The notes under the pieces: model-generated
The model's input: only the letters and a program-made list of their open reading frames with translations
Database searches by the model: none
Told to the model about the DNA's origin: nothing
In this document: in pieces, positions 25,161 to 34,094 of the stretch
Position numbering within the stretch: the first letter of the stretch is position 1
How the letters are laid out: each line of letters opens with the position of its first letter
Made by a program: the position numbers and the translations under genes
Assembly: GCA_031548365.1 (NCBI GenBank)
Contig: JAVBRD010000002.1
Location: forward strand, 1-64,000
From: JAVBRD01 sp031548365
GTDB taxonomy: Bacteria > Bacillota > Clostridia > Christensenellales > UBA1750
Direction: 5' to 3'
DNA: 64,000 nucleotides

Positions 25161-26891
25161 TTATGCTTTGTCGTAGCGGCTTGAGCCCCCGATTGTGTAG
25201 CCTTCCTTTTCCCAGATGGCGGTCCACTCGCGTACGCGATTGAGAAATTCCTCGTTGGAGGGTGTTTTGAGCATCATGCCGATGAGCTGGTCGGTGGCCT
25301 CCGCGGAGTTGCCGGCAGAAAGTATTTTGCGAATCTGCCAGATGCCTTCCAGTTCTTTTTGCGATAGGAGCAGGTCTTCGCGCCTGGTCCCTGAGCGGGC
25401 GAGGTCAACGGCGGGAAAAATGCGCTTTTCCGAGAGTTTGCGATCCAGATGGATTTCCATGTTGCCCGTGCCCTTGAACTCTTCGTAGATGATTTCGTCC
25501 ATGCGCGAACCCGTTTCAACCAGCGCTGTGGCGATGATGGTTAGCGAACCGCCCTGCTCGATGTTGCGCGCGGCCCCGAAAAAACGCTTCGGTTTGTGAA
25601 GAGCGCCCGGGTCAAGACCTCCTGAGAGCGTGCGCCCTGTAGGCGGGACGACGAGGTTGTACGCGCGCGCGAGTCGCGTGATGGAGTCGAGCAGGATGAC
25701 CACGTCGCGTTTCTGCTCGACCAGCCGTTGTGCGCGCTCAAGTGTCATTTCCGCGACGCGGGTGTGATGGTCGGGCAACTCGTCGAATGTCGAGTAGATG
25801 ACTTCGCCCTTGATCGAGCGCTGCATGTCGGTGACTTCCTCGGGCCGCTCATCGATGAGAAGCACGATTAAGTGCGCATCCGGGTGATTGGTCGCTATGG
25901 ACGCGGCGATCTTTTTCAGGAGGATGGTTTTACCTGCCTTAGGGGGGGAGACGATCATGCCGCGCTGTCCGCGCCCGAGGGGGGCGATCAGATCGATGAT
26001 GCGGATGGCCAGATCGCGTGACATCGCTGCGTTTTCAAGCGTATAACGCTTATCCGGATAGATTGGCGTTAAATCCTCGAAAGGGACGCGTTGCGATGTT
26101 TTGGCCGGATCCTCGCCGTTGATCGCCGTGATGTACAAAAGCGCCATGTAGCGCTCGCCCTCGCGTACAGGCCGCGTTTTCCCCGCGACCTGATCGCCGG
26201 TTCTCAACGAAAACTTCCGGATCTGCGCAATGGATACGTACACGTCGCGAGTGCCCGGCAGGTAGTTTTCAGATCGGAGAAAACCGTAGCCTTCCGTGTG
26301 GATCTCAAGCACGCCTTCGCAGTCGCCGCAGTCGCCGCCCGACAACAGCTCGGGAACCGCGGGATTGCTCGTGTTGTACTCGCGGTTGTAGTAACCGTTG
26401 TGCTCGACTTTGCGCGCTTTCCATGCAGGTATGGCTTGAGAAGTCTGATCAGGGTTTTTTTGTACAGACCATTGGTCTGTAATGCGTCTGGGAGCGGAAT
26501 TGTGCGCCGAAAACTCTGGCCTCGGCTCACTTTTGGCAAGTCCCGAGGGCAGTGAATTCGGCGAAGGCAATGGACTCTGCGCCAGCGCGTCCGGGAAGAT
26601 CGACTCAACGCTCGGGACAGTCATAACAACAGGCAGTTCGGTTTCAAGGGCATCGGCCTTTTCAGAAAAGACCGTGGTCGTATTTCGGCCCTCGGAGGCT
26701 TTCCTGCGGCCGCCGCGCCGTGGCGGAGCGGGGGGGAGATCGCTCTTTTTCAGCGGCGTGCCGTTTTTTTCGAGCATTTTTAGAATTAACTCTGTCTTGG
26801 GATACACGGTCGGCGAATACACACCCATATCCTTGCCCATTCGCCTGAGTTCGAGCAACGTTTTTTGATTGAGTTCCTGAAATGAAATCAT
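25161..26891 (-). CDS. rho: Transcription termination factor Rho
   Basis: The 576-residue hexameric RNA helicase has Rho_N (residues 3-45), a low-complexity Pro/Ser-rich linker to about residue 190 including a Cys pair (DCGDCEG), the RNA-binding cold-shock-like domain (GYGFLRSENYLPGTRDVYVS), Walker A MIVSPPKAGKTILL near 316-322, and Walker B DVVILLDSITRLARAYN. All catalytic elements look intact. Typical Rho is about 420 residues, so the linker is an insertion. The start is ATG behind AGGAG. Confidence 0.95.
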   Translation of the reverse strand: MISFQELNQKTLLELRRMGKDMGVYSPTVYPKTELILKMLEKNGTPLKKSDLPPAPPRRGGRRKASEGRNTTTVFSEKADALETELPVVMTVPSVESIFPDALAQSPLPSPNSLPSGLAKSEPRPEFSAHNSAPRRITDQWSVQKNPDQTSQAIPAWKARKVEHNGYYNREYNTSNPAVPELLSGGDCGDCEGVLEIHTEGYGFLRSENYLPGTRDVYVSIAQIRKFSLRTGDQVAGKTRPVREGERYMALLYITAINGEDPAKTSQRVPFEDLTPIYPDKRYTLENAAMSRDLAIRIIDLIAPLGRGQRGMIVSPPKAGKTILLKKIAASIATNHPDAHLIVLLIDERPEEVTDMQRSIKGEVIYSTFDELPDHHTRVAEMTLERAQRLVEQKRDVVILLDSITRLARAYNLVVPPTGRTLSGGLDPGALHKPKRFFGAARNIEQGGSLTIIATALVETGSRMDEIIYEEFKGTGNMEIHLDRKLSEKRIFPAVDLARSGTRREDLLLSQKELEGIWQIRKILSAGNSAEATDQLIGMMLKTPSNEEFLNRVREWTAIWEKEGYTIGGSSRYDKA

Positions 26892-27079
26892 ATGAGCTTC
26901 TCCTGTGCGAATAGAAATGTGACGATAATAGCAGTTTGCCGGATTTTCCCTAAATTATGCAAATGTAGGGATTCCGCATTGTTGAATGAATCTCACGTAC
27001 ATTTTAATCGCTTTGATGGCAGCTTGTCAAATGATATTGCTTCCGTTTGATGAGACAAAGCGAAAATGAGAATAAACGT

Positions 27080-27108
27080 TTGAAATGTTTGTTCGCATAT
27101 GCTATAAT
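27080..27108 (+). promoter_or_regulatory. Promoter of the radical SAM/DUF4130 pair
   Basis: TTGAAA, 17 bases, TATAAT in the divergent region with rho. Confidence 0.75.
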
Positions 27109-27136
27109 GCTTCCATCGCAAGGATGGGTGATCGAC

Positions 27137-28414
27137 GTGGACTTGATGGCAAAACTCCAGATACTCGGCGATGCCGCGAAGTACGACGTCTCGTGCGCTT
27201 CCTCCGGCGCTCAACGCAAGGGGGCTGTGGGCGCGACGCTCGCGTGTGGAATATGCCACTCGTGGTCCGCTGATGGGCGATGCGTCTCACTTCTCAAAGT
27301 TTTGATGAGCAACGCGTGCGTGTATGACTGCGCGTACTGCCAGAGCCGGCGATCCAACGATGTACCGCGCGCCAGTTTCACGCCGGAGGAGCTCGCCGAG
27401 CTGACGATTGCGTTTTATAGGCGGAACTATATTGAAGGCTTGTTTCTGTCAAGTGGTGTGCTTGGTACGCCGGATGCGACCATGGAACGCATGATCCGCG
27501 CGATCGAAATGCTGCGGTACACCTACAGATTCTCCGGCTACGTGCATATGAAGGTCATTCCCGGCGCGGACCCGCTCCTGATCGAACGTGCAGGTCGCTT
27601 GTGCGACCGAATCAGCGTCAACATCGAGCTGCCAAGCGAGATGAGCCTTCAAAGGCTCGCGCCTGACAAGGGGCGCGAGGCCATTCTGACGCCCATGAAG
27701 CAGCTGTCGCAGAGCATTGTGCGCTACAACGAAGAAAGGCGCTCGCTCAAGCACGCTCCCGAGTTTGCGGCGACGGGGCAATCGACGCAGCTCATCGTGG
27801 GCGCGTCGCCTGAGAATGACCGCCAGATCGCGCTTTTGTCCCAGGGGCTGTACCGCAAGTACAGGCTCAAACGTGTCTACTTCTCGGCGTATGTGCCGGT
27901 GAACAAGGGCGTTTCGCTTTTGCCCGACCTGCCGCGCCCCCCGCTGCTCCGGGAGCACAGGCTGTACCAAACCGACTGGCTCATGCGATTGTATGGCTTC
28001 ACCGCTGATGAAGTCTTGCCAGAAGACGCGCCGAACCTCGACACGGCGCTGGATCCCAAGGCGGGCTGGGCATTACGGAATCTTGGTCGGTTTCCGGTGG
28101 ATATCAATGCGGCGGATATGGAAACCCTCTTGCGCGTGCCTGGAATCGGCTTTATTTCTGCGGAGCGCATCGTACGCGCGCGCCGGATCGGCTCCCTTTC
28201 GCTTGACGACCTAAAAGGACTCGGCGTTGTTCTCAAGCGCGCGAAGTACTTTGTTATGGCGCGAGGGCGTGGTTTTTTTACGCAGACAGACATGAACCCT
28301 GTGATTCTGCGCGAGCTGATGGCGCGTCAGGAAACCAACGCGCTCCCGCAAGGACTTGCGTTTGAACAGCTCAGCTTTCTGGAGGAGGAGCGTGCGCCCC
28401 TGCTTCTCTCATGA
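27137..28414 (+). CDS. Putative DNA modification/repair radical SAM protein
   Basis: This protein of about 425 residues matches the family paired with DUF4130 proteins (TIGR03916 type). It opens with LQILGDAAKYDVSCASSG, has the radical SAM cluster motif CVYDCAYC, a Cys-containing LACGICHSW upstream, and a helix-hairpin-helix near the end (PVDINAADMETLLRVPGIG). The HhH suggests DNA contact. Substrate is unknown. The start is unclear: GTG here has the best spacing from AGGATG, ATG three codons later gives MAKLQILG. It overlaps the next gene by four bases. Confidence 0.85.
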   Translation: MDLMAKLQILGDAAKYDVSCASSGAQRKGAVGATLACGICHSWSADGRCVSLLKVLMSNACVYDCAYCQSRRSNDVPRASFTPEELAELTIAFYRRNYIEGLFLSSGVLGTPDATMERMIRAIEMLRYTYRFSGYVHMKVIPGADPLLIERAGRLCDRISVNIELPSEMSLQRLAPDKGREAILTPMKQLSQSIVRYNEERRSLKHAPEFAATGQSTQLIVGASPENDRQIALLSQGLYRKYRLKRVYFSAYVPVNKGVSLLPDLPRPPLLREHRLYQTDWLMRLYGFTADEVLPEDAPNLDTALDPKAGWALRNLGRFPVDINAADMETLLRVPGIGFISAERIVRARRIGSLSLDDLKGLGVVLKRAKYFVMARGRGFFTQTDMNPVILRELMARQETNALPQGLAFEQLSFLEEERAPLLLS

Positions 28415-29190
28415 TCGGCGCTTCGCGAGCGCTGATTTGCGACGGTACGTTTGACGGCTTCCTGAGCGCGCAGTTTGACGCTCATATAATGAAACCTCCG
28501 CCCGTGGTCATCTGCTGCAGTGAGCCGATCGCGCGGGACATGACGCTGGAGTATACATTCGTCGCGACTGATCAGGCCAAAGCGCGGCGGCTGCTGCGCG
28601 GTATACACGACAAACTGTCAAGTGAAACGGGATGGCGTGTGGAGTGCCTGTGGCGGTGCGAGTACCCCGGAGCCGGGCGGATGTGCTTTGATTATCTCCA
28701 GCTCGGTTGGCGGCTTGGGCGCGCGCTGGACATGGCGGTTCAGGAGCCCCTTGTCATGGACGTGGAACTCATTTCGCGGCGCGTGGGCAAAGAGGTTCAC
28801 CTGATGCGCGGGATGCTGCGGTTTTCATTGAAGGAAGGCGGCGTATATTACGCCGAGTTTGTGCCGGACAATCACATCGTCGATGTGCTGGCCGAGCACT
28901 TTGTCGCGCGTATGTCCGATGTGCCGTGGATCATTCACGACGTAAGGCGCAACGTGTGCGCGCTTTACGACACGCGCGGCGTTGTGCTGCGCGATTTTCA
29001 CGACTTGACGCTCCCGCCCGACACGGAGGAAGAGGGTGTAGTGGCGGCGCTGTGGCGAACGTATCATCGGACGGTGGCCATCGCTTCACGCGTCAATCCG
29101 AAGCTGCAGGCGCAGATGATGCCGCGCAGGTATTGGAAACACATGACGGAAATGCGGCCTCCGGCAAGAGACGGCGGCGGGCAGCGCTAA
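28411..29190 (+). CDS. DUF4130-type probable DNA metabolism protein (TIGR03915 type)
   Basis: The 259-residue partner of the radical SAM gene: ICDGTFDGFLSAQFDAHI at the N-terminus, YEYP-like WRCEYPGAGRMCFDYLQLG, LMRGMLRFSLKEGGVYYAEF, DNHIVDVLAEHFVARM, then WIIHDVRRNVCALYD and RYWKHMTEMRP at the end. These are the signatures of the DUF4130 family, of which many have a C-terminal uracil-DNA glycosylase-like domain; that part is absent here. The four-base overlap implies coupled translation and a joint function. Confidence 0.85.
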   Translation: MIGASRALICDGTFDGFLSAQFDAHIMKPPPVVICCSEPIARDMTLEYTFVATDQAKARRLLRGIHDKLSSETGWRVECLWRCEYPGAGRMCFDYLQLGWRLGRALDMAVQEPLVMDVELISRRVGKEVHLMRGMLRFSLKEGGVYYAEFVPDNHIVDVLAEHFVARMSDVPWIIHDVRRNVCALYDTRGVVLRDFHDLTLPPDTEEEGVVAALWRTYHRTVAIASRVNPKLQAQMMPRRYWKHMTEMRPPARDGGGQR

Positions 29191-29213
29191 TTCCGGTTTC
29201 CGTGACGAAAATG

Positions 29214-29242
29214 TTGCAACTCAAGGCGAAATCGCATAGAAT
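29214..29242 (+). promoter_or_regulatory. Upstream promoter of the secreted protein gene
   Basis: TTGCAA, 17 bases, TAGAAT. About 155 bases before a second promoter with the identical -35. Confidence 0.6.
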
Positions 29243-29368
29243 GACAGCAGTAAATGTTGCGAAAAAGAAATATATTCGCCAACAAATTTTTACCAAATTC
29301 GGATGAGTGTGCCTGAAATGCCACGCGCAGTATTGATCAATGAAAGTTACGAAAATGTTTCAAAAGGC

Positions 29369-29397
29369 TTGCAATTTGCGAAGGCCGATGCTATAAT
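29369..29397 (+). promoter_or_regulatory. Main promoter of the secreted protein gene
   Basis: TTGCAA, exactly 17 bases, TATAAT, about 60 bases before the start codon. Confidence 0.8.
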
Positions 29398-29460
29398 GCA
29401 CTCGGGTTCACGCACTGGACACAAAATCAGACCTTAATTTTGAAAGGGGCGTTTTCACAC

Positions 29461-31170
29461 ATGCGCAAATTCCTCGCTCTGGCGCTGGTCGTTGTCATGA
29501 TGCTGGCGCTGATCCCGACCGCGTTCGCGGCCACGACGTTTGTCGGCGGCGGTTCCACACAGTTCATTTTCGGATCTGCGGGAGCGGAGCTCTCCAACGA
29601 TGGCACCGATGGCTTCTTCTCCACCACCATGGAGCAGAAGCTCGGCTGGGCTCCTTACCAGAACCTCGACGGCGTGTGGGTACAGCTGGTTGACGCCAAA
29701 GACACCCTGCGTATCGACGCGGCTTATTCCAACCTCGCGCTGCGCGGCGGCGACTATGTTCCCTACATCGACATCCCGATGTACATCAACTTCGATATCA
29801 ATTCTTTTGTGCGTGCGACCAGCACCAATGACATGACCGGCAAGATCACCGTGATCGCGGATGGGTTTTCTCAGACACTGGCGATTCCCTTCGGTGCCGG
29901 CTATCTGGGCAGCAGCTCCGCCAGCGGCATGAACTTCAACCTCCGCTTCTATCCGAAGCAGCTGGGCAACTCTACCGATATCAGGATCGTCTATGAAGAC
30001 GGCGACACCACCCTGAGCACCAATTTCTGGACGCCCGTGGGCTCCTCGACCGCTTCCACCTTCGTCTCCAAAAAGATCATCTACATCGATCGCAACACCA
30101 CCACCATGAACGGCAACGCGATCGTTCCGTCCATCGTCGGCACCAACGCCAACCAGGCCAAGGCTGTCTGGGCTCCGGCCACCGACAACGTCCGCGTTTT
30201 CGCCAACTATGGCGACTTCGTCAAGACGAAAATCTACAACCAGGATGACGGCAAGGAATACATCCTGCTCGACGTCAAGCTTCAGTTTATGCAGAACGAC
30301 GGCGTTACCCCCTACCCGGGCAACACCCCCTGCAAGGTTGAGCTGAACCCGCAGACGATCCAAAACATGACTAGGGTTTCCAAGCCCGTTGGCACACCAT
30401 CTACCGTTAAGATTGCCGGCAACGAGTACTTTGTTGAGACCCTCTGGGAGAATGATCGTCCGGATTACCTCGACAAGAACGGTGCCATCACGGTTCGCTT
30501 CGGCTTCGGTCTGAAGACGAACGACCCGACCAAGAGCGATTGCATCGACGTCCTCAAAAAGCTCGCTGACACCGCTCTGGCCAAGCCCCGCGTCTATCTC
30601 CGCGATGCCGTCACCGGCGTCTACACCGAGAAGTACTTCAGCATCCTGTCCAATTACTCCTACTACATCGCGCCCGCGACCTTCCAGATCGCTGGCGGCG
30701 ACTTCACCATGAAGGTCGGCGAGACCAAGAGCCTGTCCATCGTGTACGGCGATACCTACACGCTTGACAAGAACGTCGCTTGGTACTCTTCTGACGCGAA
30801 CGTTGCCTCCGTTTCCCCGGCCACGACCGCTTACGGCGCGTCCGTCACGGTTACCGCCAAGAAAGCTGGCGTCGCGGTCATCAACGCCCGCAACACCATC
30901 TCTGCTGTGACCGAGTCCTTCGTGCTCTGCACCGTCGTTGATGACACGGTTGTCGCTCCCGATGCCACCACCGTTCCGTACGTTGTGGTTTGCAACGCTC
31001 TGAACAAGCGCGTCGGCGCTGGCACTTCCTTCGGCAAGAGCGCTCCGACCCTCAAGCGCGGCGAAGTCGTCGATGTCATCGAAGTCGTCGGCGGCTGGGC
31101 CAAGTACGAAATCGGCGGCAAGACCTTCTACTCCAGCCTCGGCGATGGCAAGTACCTGCAGCCCAAATAA
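29461..31170 (+). CDS. Abundant secreted protein with Big_2 and SH3b domains
   Basis: The 569-residue protein has a clear signal peptide (MRKFLALALVVVMML, cleavage after TAFA), a long beta-rich region of unknown family, a Big_2 Ig-like domain (FTMKVGETKSLSIVYG to KAGVAVINAR) and a C-terminal SH3b wall-binding domain (VVCNALNKRVGAGTSFGKSA). Codon choice is strongly biased to C- and G-ending optimal codons (ATC, AAC, AAG, GGC) compared with neighbours, as in highly expressed genes. Two promoters and a terminator support a single-gene, abundant transcript. S-layer or wall protein is the best guess; no SLH domain is seen. Confidence 0.75.
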   Translation: MRKFLALALVVVMMLALIPTAFAATTFVGGGSTQFIFGSAGAELSNDGTDGFFSTTMEQKLGWAPYQNLDGVWVQLVDAKDTLRIDAAYSNLALRGGDYVPYIDIPMYINFDINSFVRATSTNDMTGKITVIADGFSQTLAIPFGAGYLGSSSASGMNFNLRFYPKQLGNSTDIRIVYEDGDTTLSTNFWTPVGSSTASTFVSKKIIYIDRNTTTMNGNAIVPSIVGTNANQAKAVWAPATDNVRVFANYGDFVKTKIYNQDDGKEYILLDVKLQFMQNDGVTPYPGNTPCKVELNPQTIQNMTRVSKPVGTPSTVKIAGNEYFVETLWENDRPDYLDKNGAITVRFGFGLKTNDPTKSDCIDVLKKLADTALAKPRVYLRDAVTGVYTEKYFSILSNYSYYIAPATFQIAGGDFTMKVGETKSLSIVYGDTYTLDKNVAWYSSDANVASVSPATTAYGASVTVTAKKAGVAVINARNTISAVTESFVLCTVVDDTVVAPDATTVPYVVVCNALNKRVGAGTSFGKSAPTLKRGEVVDVIEVVGGWAKYEIGGKTFYSSLGDGKYLQPK

Positions 31171-31206
31171 GGTCTGAGGAACTATCGCGAGACGTGAACC
31201 GGAATT

Positions 31207-31235
31207 CAGTCCACCTGCTTGCAGGTGGACTGTTT
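31207..31235 (+). terminator. Terminator of the secreted protein gene
   Basis: CAGTCCACCTGC pairs with GCAGGTGGACTG over a two-base loop, followed by TTTCTTTC. Confidence 0.92.
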
Positions 31236-31630
31236 CTTTCTGCGGCGCGGCGGGGATTGAAGATCATGGCATTGCCGAAAACGGCCGTTTTGGAGAATCA
31301 GGCAGCATAGATGCCCCACGCGGCTGAATATGGAGCCTGCGATGTTTCGTGAGTTCCGCTCTGGATAAGTGGCCGGCGTGCGGGTAACCCGTATGCGTGG
31401 CCCGCGAAGGCATAAACGCATGTTTCGTGCGGTGCTATATCGTTTGCAAGCCATTCACCGGTCTTGCGTTTCACGGATGAGATTTCTACCGGGTCGGCGC
31501 TGAGTTGCCGCAAAACGCGGAAACACCATCTCGTTTACCCCAGCGGCTCGCATCGCATTGGGACGGCTAGAGCGCCATGAGTGCATGCCATCAGCATGCT
31601 GTTAATGCGGCGGTCGGTTCGCCCGCGATA
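31236..31630. other. Intergenic stretch without a recognisable gene
   Basis: About 400 bases between a plus-strand terminator and a minus-strand terminator. Short reading frames exist (the longest on the minus strand, about 70 codons) but none has a convincing ribosome binding site or known motif. It may contain decayed coding sequence; nothing definite is seen. Confidence 0.5.
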
Positions 31631-31631
31631 C

Positions 31632-31660
31632 AAAAGAGCGCGCCATGAGGCGTGCTCTTT
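31632..31660 (-). terminator. Terminator of the acyltransferase-like gene
   Basis: AAAGAGCGCGCC pairs with GGCGTGCTCTTT with one G-T pair over a four-base loop; on the minus strand it is followed by TTTTGT. Confidence 0.75.
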
Positions 31661-31686
31661 GCGGGTTGCGGAGGGTTTATCTGACG

Positions 31687-32556
31687 TCATATTTCGGTCA
31701 TGACTCGCTCAGGGGGAACTTCAAGGGCTTCAGGGTGTTGTATGAACCAGCGGATACGCTTGAAAGCGCCGGCGAAGTAGAATCCGTCGCAAATGCGTTC
31801 GTCTACTACAATGCGTAGGTCCATAAACGTCCTGTTTTCCACGTGTCCCTCGCGCGTGAGTACCGGCCGCGTCATCAGCCGCCCCATGGAGACAAACACG
31901 GAGGTTGTGCCGAAGTTGTAGATGTGGTGGTATACCGACCCTATGCCGATGGATCCCACGTCCGTGATAAAGAGGCTGTTGTGAAAGGGGCTGGCATGGA
32001 TAACAGTGGCTGGCAGGAGATTGATGGCGTCAAGTGCCTTGAGAGCGTGAACCAGGATCCCCATGAGTGTGACGGGGCAGGCGTTTAGGAATGCCGCGAG
32101 ACGGTCGGTGCCGTTGGCCGCGCCTTCGGTCTGCCCGAAGTCAATAGCCGCGCTGACTTTGCCTGCAAGTGTGGATAGCGTTTCAGTCAGATCGAACTGC
32201 ATTTTCTGTATGGTGTCAGTCGACTCATTGGTGAGCGTCTTTTTGACGGCCATGCATACTTCCATGCGCTTGTGCGCGTAATGACGGCCGAGTTTGACGA
32301 AACGGTTGAGCTTGGGTTTCTCAGCGTATACGCGAACGCACGCGGCCATCAGCACGTCAATGAGGCGGATGCGTGCTTCGCTGTCTGCCCTGCGTGCGCG
32401 CAGGTGGGCAAGCGTGCGCGTGATGTCGATCTCGTCGTGGTAATGCACCTGCGCATCAGAGCGCGATGTCATGATGTGCGGCATGATGCGGTAGAAGGGA
32501 TCTTTGTCCTTGACAGGCAGACCGTCGCAACGAGCCGCCCATACCCACTTGCGCAT
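31687..32556 (-). CDS. Stand-alone E2-like CoA acyltransferase catalytic domain
   Basis: This 289-residue protein has the 2-oxoacid dehydrogenase E2/chloramphenicol acetyltransferase fold: RRADSEARIRLIDVLMAACVR, NFGTTSVFVSMGRL and the C-terminal VVDERICDGFYFAGAFKR. It lacks lipoyl and peripheral-subunit-binding domains. In true E2 enzymes the active site reads DHRxxDG; here residues 252-258 are DERICDG, so Glu replaces the catalytic His. Either chemistry differs or the protein is a non-classical relative. There is no E1 or E3 gene nearby. Confidence 0.75.
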   Translation of the reverse strand: MRKWVWAARCDGLPVKDKDPFYRIMPHIMTSRSDAQVHYHDEIDITRTLAHLRARRADSEARIRLIDVLMAACVRVYAEKPKLNRFVKLGRHYAHKRMEVCMAVKKTLTNESTDTIQKMQFDLTETLSTLAGKVSAAIDFGQTEGAANGTDRLAAFLNACPVTLMGILVHALKALDAINLLPATVIHASPFHNSLFITDVGSIGIGSVYHHIYNFGTTSVFVSMGRLMTRPVLTREGHVENRTFMDLRIVVDERICDGFYFAGAFKRIRWFIQHPEALEVPPERVMTEI

Positions 32557-32686
32557 TGTGTCACCTCTATCGTCGGTGAATGAAGTGTATCACAAAACGC
32601 TCACATTTGCGAGACGGAAAACAAAGCCGTCATGCGGCGATTGCGGGTCATGCCCATTTCGTGTATGATACACACGGGTGAACGCC

Positions 32687-33526
32687 ATGAGAACAGTAAC
32701 GGCAAATGAGGTCTCTCGTGCGGTCGCGGCGCTTTGCGCTCGCGCGGCATGCGATCTGCCACCGGACGTAACCGCGTGTATTGAAAAAGCGCGTCTCACG
32801 GAGACATGGCCAGGCGCGGAGCGGACACTGGAAATTCTGCTTCGAAACGCGGAGCTCGCTAGATCGGAGGCGATCCCGGCGTGTCAGGACACGGGCGTTG
32901 CGTGCATATTCGTAGAATATGGTCAGGAAGTGTTTGTGGAAGGCGACTTCACGGCCGCGGTTCATCAGGGGGTTCGAGAGGGGTACGCGTCGGCCCACTT
33001 GCGTGCGTCGGTTGTGAGCGATCCGCTTGAGCGCGTCAACACGCGCGACAATACACCTGCAGTGATTCACACGGATGTTGTGCAGGGCGACCGCCTGAAA
33101 ATAACGCTTATGCCCAAAGGTTTTGGCAGTGAGAACATGAGTCGTTTGGCCATGCTCTCGCCGTCGGATGGAGCGGATGGCGTGATGGACTTCGTCGTGG
33201 AATCTGTTCGCGTAGCAGGCCCGAACCCGTGCCCACCCGTGATCGTTGGGGTTGGCATCGGCGGAACATTTGATTATGTAGCGTATCTCGCAAAAAAATC
33301 GCTTCTTCGTCCGTTGGGCACCACAAACGCATGCGAGCGGTATGCCGCGATGGAGGCGGAGCTGCTCGCGCGTATCAACGCGCTGGGCATCGGGCCTCAG
33401 GGATTTGGTGGCGCGACGACCGCGCTCGCCGTGCACATTGAGACATATCCAACGCATATAGCGGGTCTGCCTGTGGCGGTCAACCTTTGCTGTCACGTAT
33501 CTCGCCGCGCGGAGGTGACGCTGTGA
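32687..33526 (+). CDS. Fumarate hydratase/tartrate dehydratase alpha subunit
   Basis: The 279-residue protein is the iron-sulfur catalytic half of a class I, two-subunit fumarase or L-tartrate dehydratase. Cysteines for a [4Fe-4S] cluster are in PACQDTGVA, GPNPCPPVIVG and VNLCCHVSRR, and MPKGFGSENMSRL is a conserved substrate region. The start is taken at MRTVTANEVS; a GTG three codons upstream is possible. It overlaps the beta subunit gene by four bases and heads a four-gene operon. Fumarate versus tartrate cannot be decided from sequence. Confidence 0.88.
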   Translation: MRTVTANEVSRAVAALCARAACDLPPDVTACIEKARLTETWPGAERTLEILLRNAELARSEAIPACQDTGVACIFVEYGQEVFVEGDFTAAVHQGVREGYASAHLRASVVSDPLERVNTRDNTPAVIHTDVVQGDRLKITLMPKGFGSENMSRLAMLSPSDGADGVMDFVVESVRVAGPNPCPPVIVGVGIGGTFDYVAYLAKKSLLRPLGTTNACERYAAMEAELLARINALGIGPQGFGGATTALAVHIETYPTHIAGLPVAVNLCCHVSRRAEVTL

Positions 33527-34092
33527 TCCGCTTAAGCGCACCCTTCACGATCGGGGAAAGCCGCGCGCTCAGAGCGGGGGATGTCGTCTTGCTGTCAGGC
33601 GTCATCTACACTGCGCGCGACGCCGCGCATAAGCGCTTTTCCGCGCTGCTGTCTGCGGAGAAACCGCTCCCTGTGGACATTGTCGGGCAGGTCATTTATT
33701 ATGCCGGTCCGACGCCTGCACGCCCCGGAGAGGTGATCGGCTCGGCAGGTCCGACCACAAGCTCGCGCGTGGACGCTTACACGCCCGCGCTGCTAAAAAA
33801 CGGTCTGCTCGGTATGATCGGCAAGGGCGCGCGATCGCACGAAGTCGTTTCCGCCATGATGGAGTGCGGCGCGGTTTATCTGGGCGCGGTTGGGGGCGCG
33901 GGCGCTCTGATCTCTCGTTGCGTCGTCAGCTCCGAGGTCGCGGCGTATCCTGAACTTGGCGCGGAGGCTGTATACCGACTGGTGGTCGCTGATTTTCCGC
34001 TCACTGTGGTGATCGACGCACATGGCAACAATCTATACGACATCGGACCGGAGGCGTACAGGCGGGAGCGGACCGAAAGGATGGGTGAATAA
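33523..34092 (+). CDS. Fumarate hydratase/tartrate dehydratase beta subunit
   Basis: The 189-residue partner has the swivelling-domain signatures LSGVIYTARDAAHKR, YYAGPTPARPGEVIGSAGPTTS in two parts, MIGKGA and GGAGALIS. GTG starts inside the alpha-subunit stop region (GTGA overlap) behind GGAGGTGACG, so translation is coupled. With the alpha subunit it reversibly hydrates fumarate or dehydrates tartrate, feeding the reductive arm of the TCA pathway common in fermenters. Confidence 0.88.
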   Translation: MIRLSAPFTIGESRALRAGDVVLLSGVIYTARDAAHKRFSALLSAEKPLPVDIVGQVIYYAGPTPARPGEVIGSAGPTTSSRVDAYTPALLKNGLLGMIGKGARSHEVVSAMMECGAVYLGAVGGAGALISRCVVSSEVAAYPELGAEAVYRLVVADFPLTVVIDAHGNNLYDIGPEAYRRERTERMGE

Positions 34093-34094
34093 AC

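Noticed and set aside
31298..31513. Minus-strand 71-codon frame in the gap after the secreted protein
   Set aside because: No ribosome binding site, no known motif, crosses no conserved signal.
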